This document shows, in pieces, positions 10,850-19,483 of a stretch of 34,467 nucleotides of DNA. The DNA is from Fomitopsis serialis (lineage: Eukaryota; Basidiomycota; Agaricomycetes; Polyporales; Fomitopsidaceae): contig NW_025955370.1 in NCBI RefSeq assembly GCF_022376445.1, positions 1 through 34,467 of the forward strand, read 5' to 3'. The notes under the pieces were generated by a model. The model did not search any database and was not told the origin of the DNA. It worked only from the letters and a program-made list of their open reading frames with translations. The translations under genes and the position numbers were made by a program. Position 1 is the stretch's first letter, and the number at the start of each line of letters is the position of its first letter.

Positions 10850-10912
10850 CGGCGTCACAATACTTGGATGATAGTATTAGCACCACGCTCTAACCAACTG
10901 AGCTAGCAGGCC
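10850..10912 (-). tRNA. tRNA-Ile(AAU) gene, 5' half with 19-nt intron (positions 1-42)
   Basis: Read on the minus strand from 10912: acceptor GGCCTGC, TA, D-arm GCTCAGTTGGTTAGAGC (A-box), G26, anticodon stem TGGTG, loop CTAATA with anticodon AAT. A 19-nt intron (10874-10856) follows at the canonical position after base 37, and then ACGCC. The intron contains GTATT, which pairs with AATAC across the anticodon and intron start, as expected for a nuclear tRNA intron. After position 42 the tRNA sequence stops; position 43 onward is found at 9370-9340. Confidence 0.85.
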
Positions 10913-11218
10913 AATATATACTCTACACAAGTGTGTGTGATAATGGCTCAAGACAATTTCTGGACGTGACTACGTCCGAACAGGCTGGTAAGTAGCGATA
11001 GTACTAGCAGTACCATCCCAGCGAATGTAATTAGCTCGTCGCGCGATCAAAGAGAATAAGAGTAGTTGTTTAGGTAGCAAGTCCGGCCCGATCCAAAATG
11101 AACCTGCGGGGTAACGGTTGACGTTGAACGTTGAGCTTTAATCCCCGGGGTGAAGCCGCGAGTTGCGGCTCGACCGTTATATGGATGTCGATTCACCGGT
11201 TACCTGGTATGTACGTTG
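10913..11218. other. 5' flank of the tRNA half-gene
   Basis: AT-richer DNA with no recognisable gene. The region close to 10915 contains ATATATA, which may be part of the upstream region of the tRNA gene. Beyond 11200 the sequence enters the degenerate transposon-derived coding tract. Confidence 0.4.
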
Positions 11219-12940
11219 TTAGTCGAAGCTCATCGCAGAGGTGGCATGTGGTAGCGCGTGTCGTCTGGAACGCACCCAAGTATTGCCCGACCTCGCGCTG
11301 CGAACATGGGCCGATTCACGCTCGATGAGCTGCTGGAAGACGGCGATGGATTCGTCTGCGGGTGGCACAATTGCTAGTGCCTGGGTGACTCGCACGACAG
11401 GGAGCGTGAACCGAACGCGCTCCCAGGCGTGCGCGAGGTATGGCGTGCGCGTTTCAAGCGCGTTGCGCTCGAGGGCAGCTCTGGGCGCCGTGTGTGCGTT
11501 GACCGCACCCGGAACAGAGGTGCCGAGCGTCGTGTGTGTGGCTGGCGCACCCTCCCACTCGCTGCCAGTCAGCGCAGAGGGTATGATTGCCGTCGGTGAT
11601 GACAAGAAGTTTCTTGATGCGCTTGACGATGGTGTCGTGCGCGAGATCCCACGTCCTTTTGGCGTCGCAGTAGAAAACGCGATGCTGGTGGCGTCCCAGG
11701 CAAACGGCGCAGGCGGGGAAGGTCGTATTGTCAGTGCCTGCGCCTCCCTGAAAAGACGCTTTCCGATCTGGGTATGGTGCAGGAGCAGACTTCCTTGTGG
11801 CTTTGGTGCGAACGGCGGCTCCATCTCCCGCACTGGTGTTTTCTTCTGGCGAGGAGGACCTGTCACGACTGAATGAACCCTGCTGCCAATTAGCCAGGAA
11901 AGCCTTCATCCGTGCCTATGGATGGTACTCGAGGTGTGTGCAGCGGGCGTGGTTCATGGAGCATGAGTCACAGCACAAGGGGGATGGTTCGTGATTATAG
12001 GAGAGGTGGTGTGAGTTATGATACCGAGGTGAAAAGAGAATGTCAGTGCCTTGTCATTGCGAGAGAGGCAGGGCTGCTTACGGCTGCCTCGTCAATCGTG
12101 GCATCCTTTGCCATTTGATCCTTTCGATAGACGCGGCCGCGGGTCTCCTTCAAGATCTCCTCCGAAAGAAGGTGTAGGTTCCATGCACCGTCGGTGCTAT
12201 TGATGGCTTGGTGCCACCTGAGTCGCTGCTCCGCCTGATAGACCACGAGTGTTCGTGTATCGATTGGGTCAATCGACTGCTGGAAAGGGTGCGCTTCAAG
12301 GTTGCCCCAGAATTTCTTGAGACGCTCTCCGGCCCATCTCGCCTGCTGCATCGCGGGGATGAACCTGGGAACAGCTTCACGGAGTTGCCCCCAAGTGAGT
12401 TCGCTGTCTGGGATGACCCTTTCGACGCTGCGAAGTGAGGCCACCGGCACCTCACCGGCGGTGCTGTCGCCGTTTTCTTTCAACGCTAAATAATCCTGGT
12501 CCTAATGCTTCGTCATCTACCTGTGTGGCGGCCGCTGCCGCTGCTAACAGTCCGCGGTTTGTGTAGTAGTAGAGCTCCACGTAATGTCCTCTCTCAAGGT
12601 GGTGGACCGCATACGGAGCCGCCATCACAAGGGCTCCCATAGGGGTCGGGCGGTCTGGGATGGACACAAACTTTTCCTTATTCTTCTTCATCTCGTCCTT
12701 TAGGGCCTGTTTTACGTCCATCCTCTCGACTTCGAAATTGGCCGCTTCCTCGGCTAACGCCTGAGCCTCTGCGGCGGTGTGCTCCTGCCAGGCCTGCTTA
12801 TCACGCTCGTTCTGTGCTTTCCAATTGGCGGCTAGAGCGTTGATTACAGTCATCGACGGCTCCTTGAGACGCCCAAATCGCGTTTGGCGTCTTGCATCGG
12901 AACACCGCGTACTCTTCGAGATCGGACGGTGTACGCACAA
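11219..12940 (-). mobile_element. Gag-like transposon-derived protein remnant with Cys/His zinc motifs
   Basis: Pieces on the minus strand line up as one protein. 12940-12452 holds a coiled-coil-like segment (LAANWKAQNERDKQAWQEHT, LKDEMKKNKEKFVSIPDRP). 12483-12082 holds VPVASLRSVERVIPDSELTW to HPFQQSIDPIDTRTLVVYQA. After an intron (about 12081-11916, GTAAGC donor) 11915-11454 holds ARMKAFLANWQQGS and the cysteine/histidine cluster CAVCLGRHQHRVFYC ... CADW ... GGCASHTHD ... HLCSGCG. A further piece (about 11480-11220) reads TPYLAHAWERVRF in another frame. From memory this resembles a repetitive agaricomycete protein that precedes reverse-transcriptase or recombinase genes; no such enzyme is present here. 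Frame changes between pieces mark it as decayed. Confidence 0.6.
12846..12871 (-). repeat. 26-bp inverted repeat, left copy (in the gag-like frame)
   Basis: The reverse complement of this copy matches 13456-13481 at 25 of 26 bases. It encodes LKEPSM on the minus strand at the head of the gag-like segment. The partner copy is in opposite orientation 0.6 kb away. Confidence 0.85.
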
Positions 12941-13396
12941 TCAGGCATGTCCAAGGCATCCTACAAAAAAATTGTATCCTTATCCATAGAGCGAGCGTTG
13001 CACACTAAGGAGATCAGTCGCGATTTTTCTTATCAAGACCTTTCCCGGTCCTTGAGACACCTGCCTAAAATGGTAACTATTCCAAGTGCTCATCAGTGCA
13101 GATGGCTCTTCCAGACTCTTTCCTCAAGTGAAATACCCTTACAAACCATTGGAATGATCACTGACAGTACAAAGGAAACTTCCTTTGTGTTTAACCCCCA
13201 CTTTCGCGCCGTTCCGCATAGTAGGGATTATGGGCCGGTATGATTATGTAATGGTACTTGCTAAATCGGGTAATGAAATTCATGAAATGTGGTTTTCCAT
13301 GTTCTTCGACATACCGTGCAGCGACCAGCGCTCGCACCATCGCAAACACGGTCTCAGTAGGTACATGACAACGGTAAGCAAATTGTTGTCATTTTT

Positions 13397-13622
13397 CTAG
13401 GCTAGCAGGCTTCACTGAGCACGCGCTGAAGCCCGCTGTCTCAAGGACCGGGGGTGTCTCAAGGAGCCGTCGATGAATGTACCTGTGCCTCGGTCAGCCC
13501 GGCCGTGAGCCATGGCTGTCTGGTTGGAGCATGGACCTCGAGTGTGTAGTCTGGGACTGCCAGCGAATACGGGTCGACAAGCAATTGAGCCATAGTAGAT
13601 CGTTGTTGGACTAGGCTAGCAG
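13397..13622. repeat. 12-bp direct repeats flanking a gag-like fragment
   Basis: CTAGGCTAGCAG occurs at 13397-13408 and again at 13611-13622. Between them lies a fragment whose plus strand reads LKEPSM, as in the gag-like element. The arrangement would fit a target duplication around a small insertion, though 12 bp is long for most transposon classes. Confidence 0.5.
13456..13481 (+). repeat. 26-bp inverted repeat, right copy
   Basis: It is the partner of 12846-12871, one mismatch in 26 bases, in inverted orientation. On the plus strand it reads LKEPSMNV before a stop codon soon after, so it is a short remnant of a second element copy. Confidence 0.85.
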
Positions 13623-13678
13623 TTATGTCCTACGAACTCTGAAGTCTTTGAGGATGTGGAAAAGGACCAAAGGCCAGT

Positions 13679-13708
13679 AGCGCGCGACGAGAGATCGCGT
13701 CGCGCGCT
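13679..13708. repeat. Perfect 11-bp palindromic arms
   Basis: AGCGCGCGACG and CGTCGCGCGCT flank an 8-nt spacer. Together they could form a short, very stable hairpin. It lies in non-coding DNA downstream of lipin, and I see no T run that would mark it as a Pol III terminator. Confidence 0.75.
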
Positions 13709-13967
13709 TAATCCCTACACCCCTACACAATAGGCTCGTGTCTCCCCTCTCGCAGCAGGAAGCTGCTACTTAGTTATGTTGCTATTTGCCGAAATGTTGA
13801 AGGGGAGGCGAGCAGTAAGTGGTAACAAACTTTTCGCAGCCGCATAGCGGGTGGCCGGAAATCCGGCACTACTGATAGTATAATGTTGGGAGCCTGTCTC
13901 GGCTGCAAGTTCCAAGCTGTTGTCAGATTATGCTTTGTGGCGCCAATTACGCAGCGACAATATATGA

Positions 13968-16900
13968 TCACAAGAACGGTACTTTCTCCATCTCTCCAGT
14001 GGCCAGAAAGTCTTCGTCAAACGCTTCCTCAGCTGCTTCCTCCTCTCTCTCTCCGTCGTAACCATCGTCTCCTGCCTCATCCGCCCCAAAGTGCATGTCT
14101 TCATCTGACACCGAGCCATCCGACCCGGGCAGCGAGCCAGGCATGCTCTCCCGCCTTTTCCTCCGTCGCTTCTGCTTCTCGAGATCAGTCTCGTCGCCTT
14201 CGTCCTCCGAGCCCGAGTCGATGAACGTGGGCGTGCTCGATCGCGGGCTACTGATCGGGGACGCAGACTGGGTGAAAGCAGACAACGTGCTGCTCAGTCG
14301 TTCAAAGGACGACATCTGGCGCAAGTGGGACTCGTTCCGCCGCTGCTGTGCTCTGTCTTCCTCCGACTTCGTCGCCGGTGGCGGTAGGGCAAACCTGTCC
14401 ATGTTGTTCGCCTGTCTGCTTCCCATGAGGCTGAAATGCCTGAGCCGGGCTAGGGTACTCTGGTTGGACGTGTCGGAGCGCGCGCTCAGTGCGGGAGAGG
14501 GTGGTGTCAGGTCTGGAAGCGGGAAGTCTTGCATGGGTTGTTTCCAGTAATTGAAGTCGGTGTACTCCGCTGCCCATGTCCGATTGATAGGAGGGAACAT
14601 CTGATCGACGAGGTCTGTCATGTGGATGTACCTTCAAAATTATGCGTAAGTACAGGATAACATTAAGCAAGGTAAGGGAGGACATACGAGGACTTGTAAC
14701 CCGCTAGCTCGAGCAACTCCATCCGCACCTCACTATTCGAGTCAATGGTGAAGATCCGCGAGCTCGGCACGCCGACACTACGATATGAGAGTGCGTCGGT
14801 GATGCGGTTCCCGAACCCAGCATAGAATGGGTTTGTCGCGGTTGTCCCAAACAGCTTTTGGATGTCGCGTAGAGCAGCCATCTTGAACACCTCGGGTTTG
14901 CGCATGATGACCTCACTACCCATGCCCTCAGTCAGTTGTACTGTTCACTCAAGCCTGATGTCCACCATACCGATGCAAGGACGTCAATAAACGATCGGGG
15001 CTCATGATGACGGGGCCCTCCGGCAATTGGTAGTCATTCTGCTTGACACCCTTGAGGTAGTCGCGCGTCGAGTCCGCTTGGCCGATGGCGCGCGAGGTGA
15101 GGTACAGGATCTTGTAGCCGTTGCGACAGATATCTGTATACAGCTTCGCCACGCCGAGGTGCGTCCAGTCACGGCCGATCATCGTGAAGACATGGCCTAG
15201 CGCATCTGACCTATCGCATATAGTCAGAGTCTGACACGTTAAATCGGTTCAAACATGCGCATACTTCGTAATCGTTCCGTCAATGTCCGAGATGACGACT
15301 TGATCGGTATGGTCCCAGACAAAGAGACGTGCAGTGCATGCAGCAACCCCCGTTGCTGATAAAGAGAATGTAATACTGTTCGCGCCTGGCTTCAAATCGA
15401 GGGTTTTCTGCGCGATGTCAGCGAGAAGTGGAGATAAGGACTGCATGAACTGTACTCACAAGTTGCTCTGAAGTGAGTCGGAGTGTCTTCGCGTACCGTT
15501 TGGGTTTGTCGTCCTCAGAGGACGTATCGGACAAGGGTGACGCGGGCGTCCCCAGTTCAGACGCGCTATGGGATAGTGAGAGCGGCGTAACAGATGAGGA
15601 CCGCTTCGTGGGCGACGGTCCTGGCTGTGGTACTTGCGTATTGCTCCTTTGCTGCACAGAACACTCAGAACTTGGACTGTCATCCAAGCCACAGCGCGGA
15701 TGAGGTGACTTACTACATTGGGCGGCGCAGTGTTCATCGACTTGAGGTTCGGTCGCTGCGCAGGCTCTGCATTGCGACTCCGGCTCCACCAGCGCACCCA
15801 CGATGATGACGAAGGCGGTGTCTTCTCCGTGGCTGTTGAACCCGACATGTCGGATGGTGTACGGTTCATATGTCGAGACTCATCATCAGAAGCATAGGGG
15901 GCCTCTTCATCAATGTCCTTCAGCCGTGACCGATGGCCGTCCCATTCTCGTGAGCGCGATCGGGATGGAGAGCGGGCGAGCTTGCCACGAAGCGCGGCAT
16001 CTCGCCACAAGACGAGCGCATCCATCAATGGAGACCCGTCCTGCCGAGTGATGTACCTACACATCCGATGTGAGTTCATGTCTTCAGATGTTATCACGTA
16101 TTGTTCAGCTCACATATCCCCGCCCACTTCAATACCAGGTCTTCGTCGTCGATGACCTGGTCGTCATTAATAAATTTCTCAAAGTCTATCTTCCCTTGCT
16201 CGAAACGCTGCATGTCCACCACCTCGTCTTCACCACCTAGAGGCCCTTTACCGCCTGGCCTCCCCCTGCTACCCGCCCCAGGGACGACGCTGAGCTCAAA
16301 ATCTACCACTCGCCTCTCGATAGACACCCTGAACCTTGTCGGGTTCCGCCGATCAAGGGCCAAGCGCCCTCCCTTCCCGAACTTCAATTCGTCCTCACCC
16401 TCCTCCATAGGCACGGGCGATGAAACCATCTCCTCGCGGTCCTTCTCACTGACATCCGTGTCTAATGACAAGTCCGCCATCCGTTCCTTGCCCTTCCGGC
16501 TCGAGCCTATGCCGTCCATAGACGGAAACGTAGTGCGCACTGGCGTCCGCTGCGGGAAGCTGCCCCACTCCCACATGTACTCCTCTGTCTCGGTTTGGAT
16601 GTGCCCCACGGGGATGGTTGTGTGCGGACCGACCTTGGCCTTCCTGGCGTGCATCCGTGACATAGATGGCGAGCGCGAAGGGGGAGTTGTCGGCGGGGTA
16701 AGCGCGCCTTGCGGAGGTGTCATGCCGGTTGGGTAGTCGAAGGGAGGTTCGGAGGTGGCTCGCATGGTAGGGAAGGGGACAGGTACATTCGTAGGGGGTG
16801 ATGGCGTGCCTACATACATGTTTAAGTCCGGAGGTAGACCGGATACAGAATGCAGGATCTTACGAGATGGTCCTGGTGTACTTGGCGGGCTGGGAACCTG

Positions 16901-17935
16901 GGAGCTCGTGGAAGTTGACGAACCTCGAGGAGTAATAGTTCCACCTGAGTGACTTCGTTTGTGCGAGTGATAACCCTCCATATCGAATACCATGTCTGCG
17001 AATACTGCTGGAGTCTACTTCCGCCAAATGGCATATTCTGCTTACCGTCAGTGTATACGACCTCAGGACCCTCCACATCGTCTGCTTCTGGCAAGATCTC
17101 GTCTCCTTTATTGCTCCTGAAGCTACTGGCAGAGTGTCTTGCTGCGTTACGAGTGGCAAGGGCTTTCTCCCTCACGAACGTCTCCTCGTCCTTCTCGACC
17201 TCGGATACAGCTTCTGTCAGCGTGTGATCCTTGAGTTTGTCCCTTTCTGACTTGCCAGCCTCTACGCCTGCACCCACAAGTGCTTTCCCGAGCTGGGCAG
17301 TGCGGACGAGAAGTGGCACTTGGCCTTCACTGTCTTCACCCTGTCGATCCTCCGGCTCGTGTAATGATAGGTCTTGTTGCGATTCGGAAGCGTTGAGGTC
17401 GAGGAACTCGGGTTCTTGTGTATCCAATCCAGCATCCCTTGGTTGCTTCTCAGTGCCTTCCTTGGCGCCGAATCTACCGGCGCGCTGCACGTCCGCATTG
17501 GTTTGCCCAGGTTGGGTCGCCTCCAGAAGGGGACTCGTTACAAGGTTATCCGGGACGTCCTCGTCTGTCTCGAAGATAAAGAAGGCCTCGCCAGCCTCAC
17601 CAATCTTCATGGGAAATGGAACTTGGTTTCCATTGACAAACATCTTGACCTATTCGGCATAGATCGAATCGCAGACACGCCAGAGTGATTGCCCAACGCA
17701 CCTTCTTGTCGCCTGGCCTGAGGACCTGCCATTTTCCGAACCTGACGTGGAAAGGCGAGCAGACCAGCTCATGGTCGTCTTCTCCTGGCCGCGCGATGTC
17801 TGCCTGACCATCCTGCAGCCTCGGTCGTTTCACTACGATGACGTCTATAGCGCCCGTGAGGGTGGCGGGGTTGAGATCCTTGTAGTACTGGTACGGTGCA
17901 CTGATGGCGCTGACTGCACCCCGCAGGTAGTTCAT
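13968..17935 (-). CDS. PAH1: Lipin family Mg-dependent phosphatidate phosphatase (PAH1/Smp2/Ned1)
   Basis: Lipin converts phosphatidate to diacylglycerol and controls lipid synthesis and nuclear membrane growth. I derive nine exons: 17935-17702, 17643-17046, 16995-16098, 16056-15714, 15651-15460, 15407-15265, 15210-14971, 14915-14688 and 14631-13968. Together they are 3,540 nt, exactly 1,179 codons plus stop. The N-lipin domain starts at the first Met (MNYLRGAVSAISAPYQYYKD; GAIDVIVV; HVRFGKWQVLRPGDKK). The C-terminal LNS2/HAD-like domain holds WDHTDQVVISDIDGTITK, with the catalytic DxDxT at about 796-800, then LYLTSRAIGQADSTRDYL and GYKSSYIHMTD. A long Ser/Asp-rich tail with basic KRRRKRRES follows, typical of phosphoregulated fungal lipins. 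The intron at 16057-16097 is only 41 nt and its donor is the weakest call. Confidence 0.95.
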
Positions 17936-18510
17936 CGGGCAGGCGGGGGTCGTCGAGCGAAGGTGGTGGTACGCTGGAGAGCGCTGCGTGCATCCCCGGA
18001 ACCTTGTTCGCCCCCAGAACTCTCCGTCCAGCCTGGGGGCTCGCGACCCACGTGGGCCAAAAGCATATGATTCTCAGCTGGAGGCGCTGAGCCTGCCTCC
18101 GTTCGATCGACGTCCTTTACGCCACTCTTGGGATCATCCCAGCAAACACATCCACGCTAGCCCACTCCTCAGCATCATCCGGCACATTCGTCGGGTCGAA
18201 ATGGCGACGGAAAATATTATACCGACAGGTCACCTGTAACGCTCATACTGAGCACGAAATCGCAGATTTTACGTCTCTAACAGTCATGTCTTCGTGGTCA
18301 ACTGGTCGCAAGTGTGGATTTTGCGGGTAATGCACGGCTAGGAGGCTTCGAGTCACACCACCCAAGTTCTGTACCCCAGACAGGATCGCTCACATACGGT
18401 GACAGTCACCAGACACAGGAACTCTGCGATCACCAGGTAGTACTTATGCAATGTAATCTTTGACTCACCCACCGCACTCTACAGGCGCATGACCGAATCC
18501 ACGACAGAAG
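17936..18510. other. Intergenic, lipin 5' side
   Basis: The part nearest 17936 is the lipin leader and promoter on the minus strand. The rest is non-coding sequence with no motif I recognise; the part near 18510 would be the 3' UTR of the unknown gene on the same strand. Confidence 0.5.
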
Positions 18511-19116
18511 TCATTGCGGGCGTGCTTCCAATAGAGTCCAGCTGAACTCCTCGAGCTCTCGATCAGAAAGAGTACGCGCTGGCCGAATGGGCTTAGTATT
18601 GGTACGTAAGCAAGCTGAGGAGTACATAGGCTGTCCACTCACGGTATCGGACCTCAAGCTCAAGGCCTCACCTTTAGTCGTCGTGAATTGCATTCTGGAG
18701 GCACTGTAATCGCAAGCAATGCACAGGAGCGAGTCCTCTCATTGATACGAAGTCCGTTGGTTTTTAGCAAGTGAGCCGCATTGCTCACCCGAAGTCAATG
18801 ACCACAATTCTGCGGACACATTGTCCAGTTTGAGGAGGAAGTGCCACTCAGGTAGTGTTGATGTTGCCCGTGTAGGCCGAGAGGGTGATCGGCTGTGCGA
18901 GACTGCGAGGACCCGCCCTCGGATACATGCATCAATATTCAGAGGCCCCAATAATTGGGCAGCTTCTCTATCAGGAGTGACGGCAAGGCCTTGGCAGTGA
19001 GCACATTGGCATACTACTAGTATCTTACTCGAACCTGATATGCACCCATCCGAGTTTGAATATTCCGACGATAGTTCACTTGCCAACACCAATTTACAAA
19101 GCTTCGACGTACTCAT
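18511..19116 (-). CDS. Hypothetical protein, three exons, 167 aa
   Basis: Exons 19116-18789, 18737-18643 and 18591-18511 sum to 504 nt, exactly 167 codons plus stop, with GTGAGC and GTGAGT donors and two 51-nt introns. The protein begins MSTSKLCKLVLASELSSEYS. It has two CxxC-like cysteines (VCQCAHCQG), a central segment (GPLNIDACIRGRVLAVSHSR) and a hydrophobic-polar alternation (EWHFLLKLDNVSAELWSLTS, DSLLCIACDYSASRM) that would suit a small beta-rich fold. No signal peptide or membrane span is seen. I do not recognise the family. The consistent splice phases argue for a real gene. Confidence 0.5.
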
Positions 19117-19483
19117 AGCTGGACGATAATCAGGTACTTATAATGCAGTCCAACGTCATTTGGAGGCGTCGTCAAAGGGAGAGGGCCGAGCAAGTACTGG
19201 GACGGGGGCAAGATGCACGCGCTCACATGACCTTGGGCGTGTCGCGCGATGTTGTGGGAGTGTATGCCTGTGTGGGTCCACGGCTGGAGGCAAATGCGGC
19301 AGTTTACCACGGTTCGAGAGGGAGAGAAGAAAGGCGGCTGGTGCGACGTGCTCCTTGTCCTCTTCGTCCTCCTCAACCTCGACTTCGGTTCTGCTCGACG
19401 GTTCACGAAGGCCTTACGCCCCTCACGCTCACCGCAAACGACGCTCACTCAAGACCCTAGGACAATCTACGAATACGAACAGT
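19117..19483. other. Divergent promoter region
   Basis: This lies between the start of the minus-strand hypothetical gene and the start of the plus-strand membrane protein, so it should serve both. Open frames on both strands here lack motifs. No TATA box is obvious. Confidence 0.45.

Larger units (their letters stand above)
9371..10850. mobile_element. 1,480-bp GC-rich segment inserted in the tRNA-Ile gene
   Basis: The boundaries are set by the tRNA: position 43 ends at 9370 and position 42 is at 10851. Inside, the sequence is strikingly GC-rich with runs of CGCGTC and GCGCCC, while both flanks are AT-richer, so composition changes exactly at the tRNA breakpoints. The segment contains a TATAAAAG box, one intronless reading frame and an 18-bp tandem repeat. 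I see no target-site duplication, no convincing terminal inverted repeat and no transposase. It may be a captured gene fragment joined by end-joining, or the cargo of an unknown element. 'Mobile' is inference. Confidence 0.55.
12941..13967. other. Transposon-scar region between the gag-like remnant and lipin
   Basis: No intact gene is visible. The tract carries the second copy of the 26-bp inverted repeat, a 12-bp direct repeat on both sides of it, and a short perfect palindrome at 13679-13708. The last 100 bases should be the lipin 3' UTR on the minus strand. Confidence 0.5.

Noticed and set aside
9371..10850. Helitron insertion
   Set aside because: Ends do not show TC...CTRR with a 3' hairpin at an A/T target, and no Rep/helicase is encoded.
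12884..13400. Plus-strand frames in the transposon-scar tract
   Set aside because: No motif, no continuity with neighbours, and they overlap the head of the gag-like minus-strand remnant.
15456..16097. Minus-strand frame in the lipin gene treated as a separate gene
   Set aside because: Splice phases join it on both sides into one 1,179-residue lipin, so it is an internal exon.
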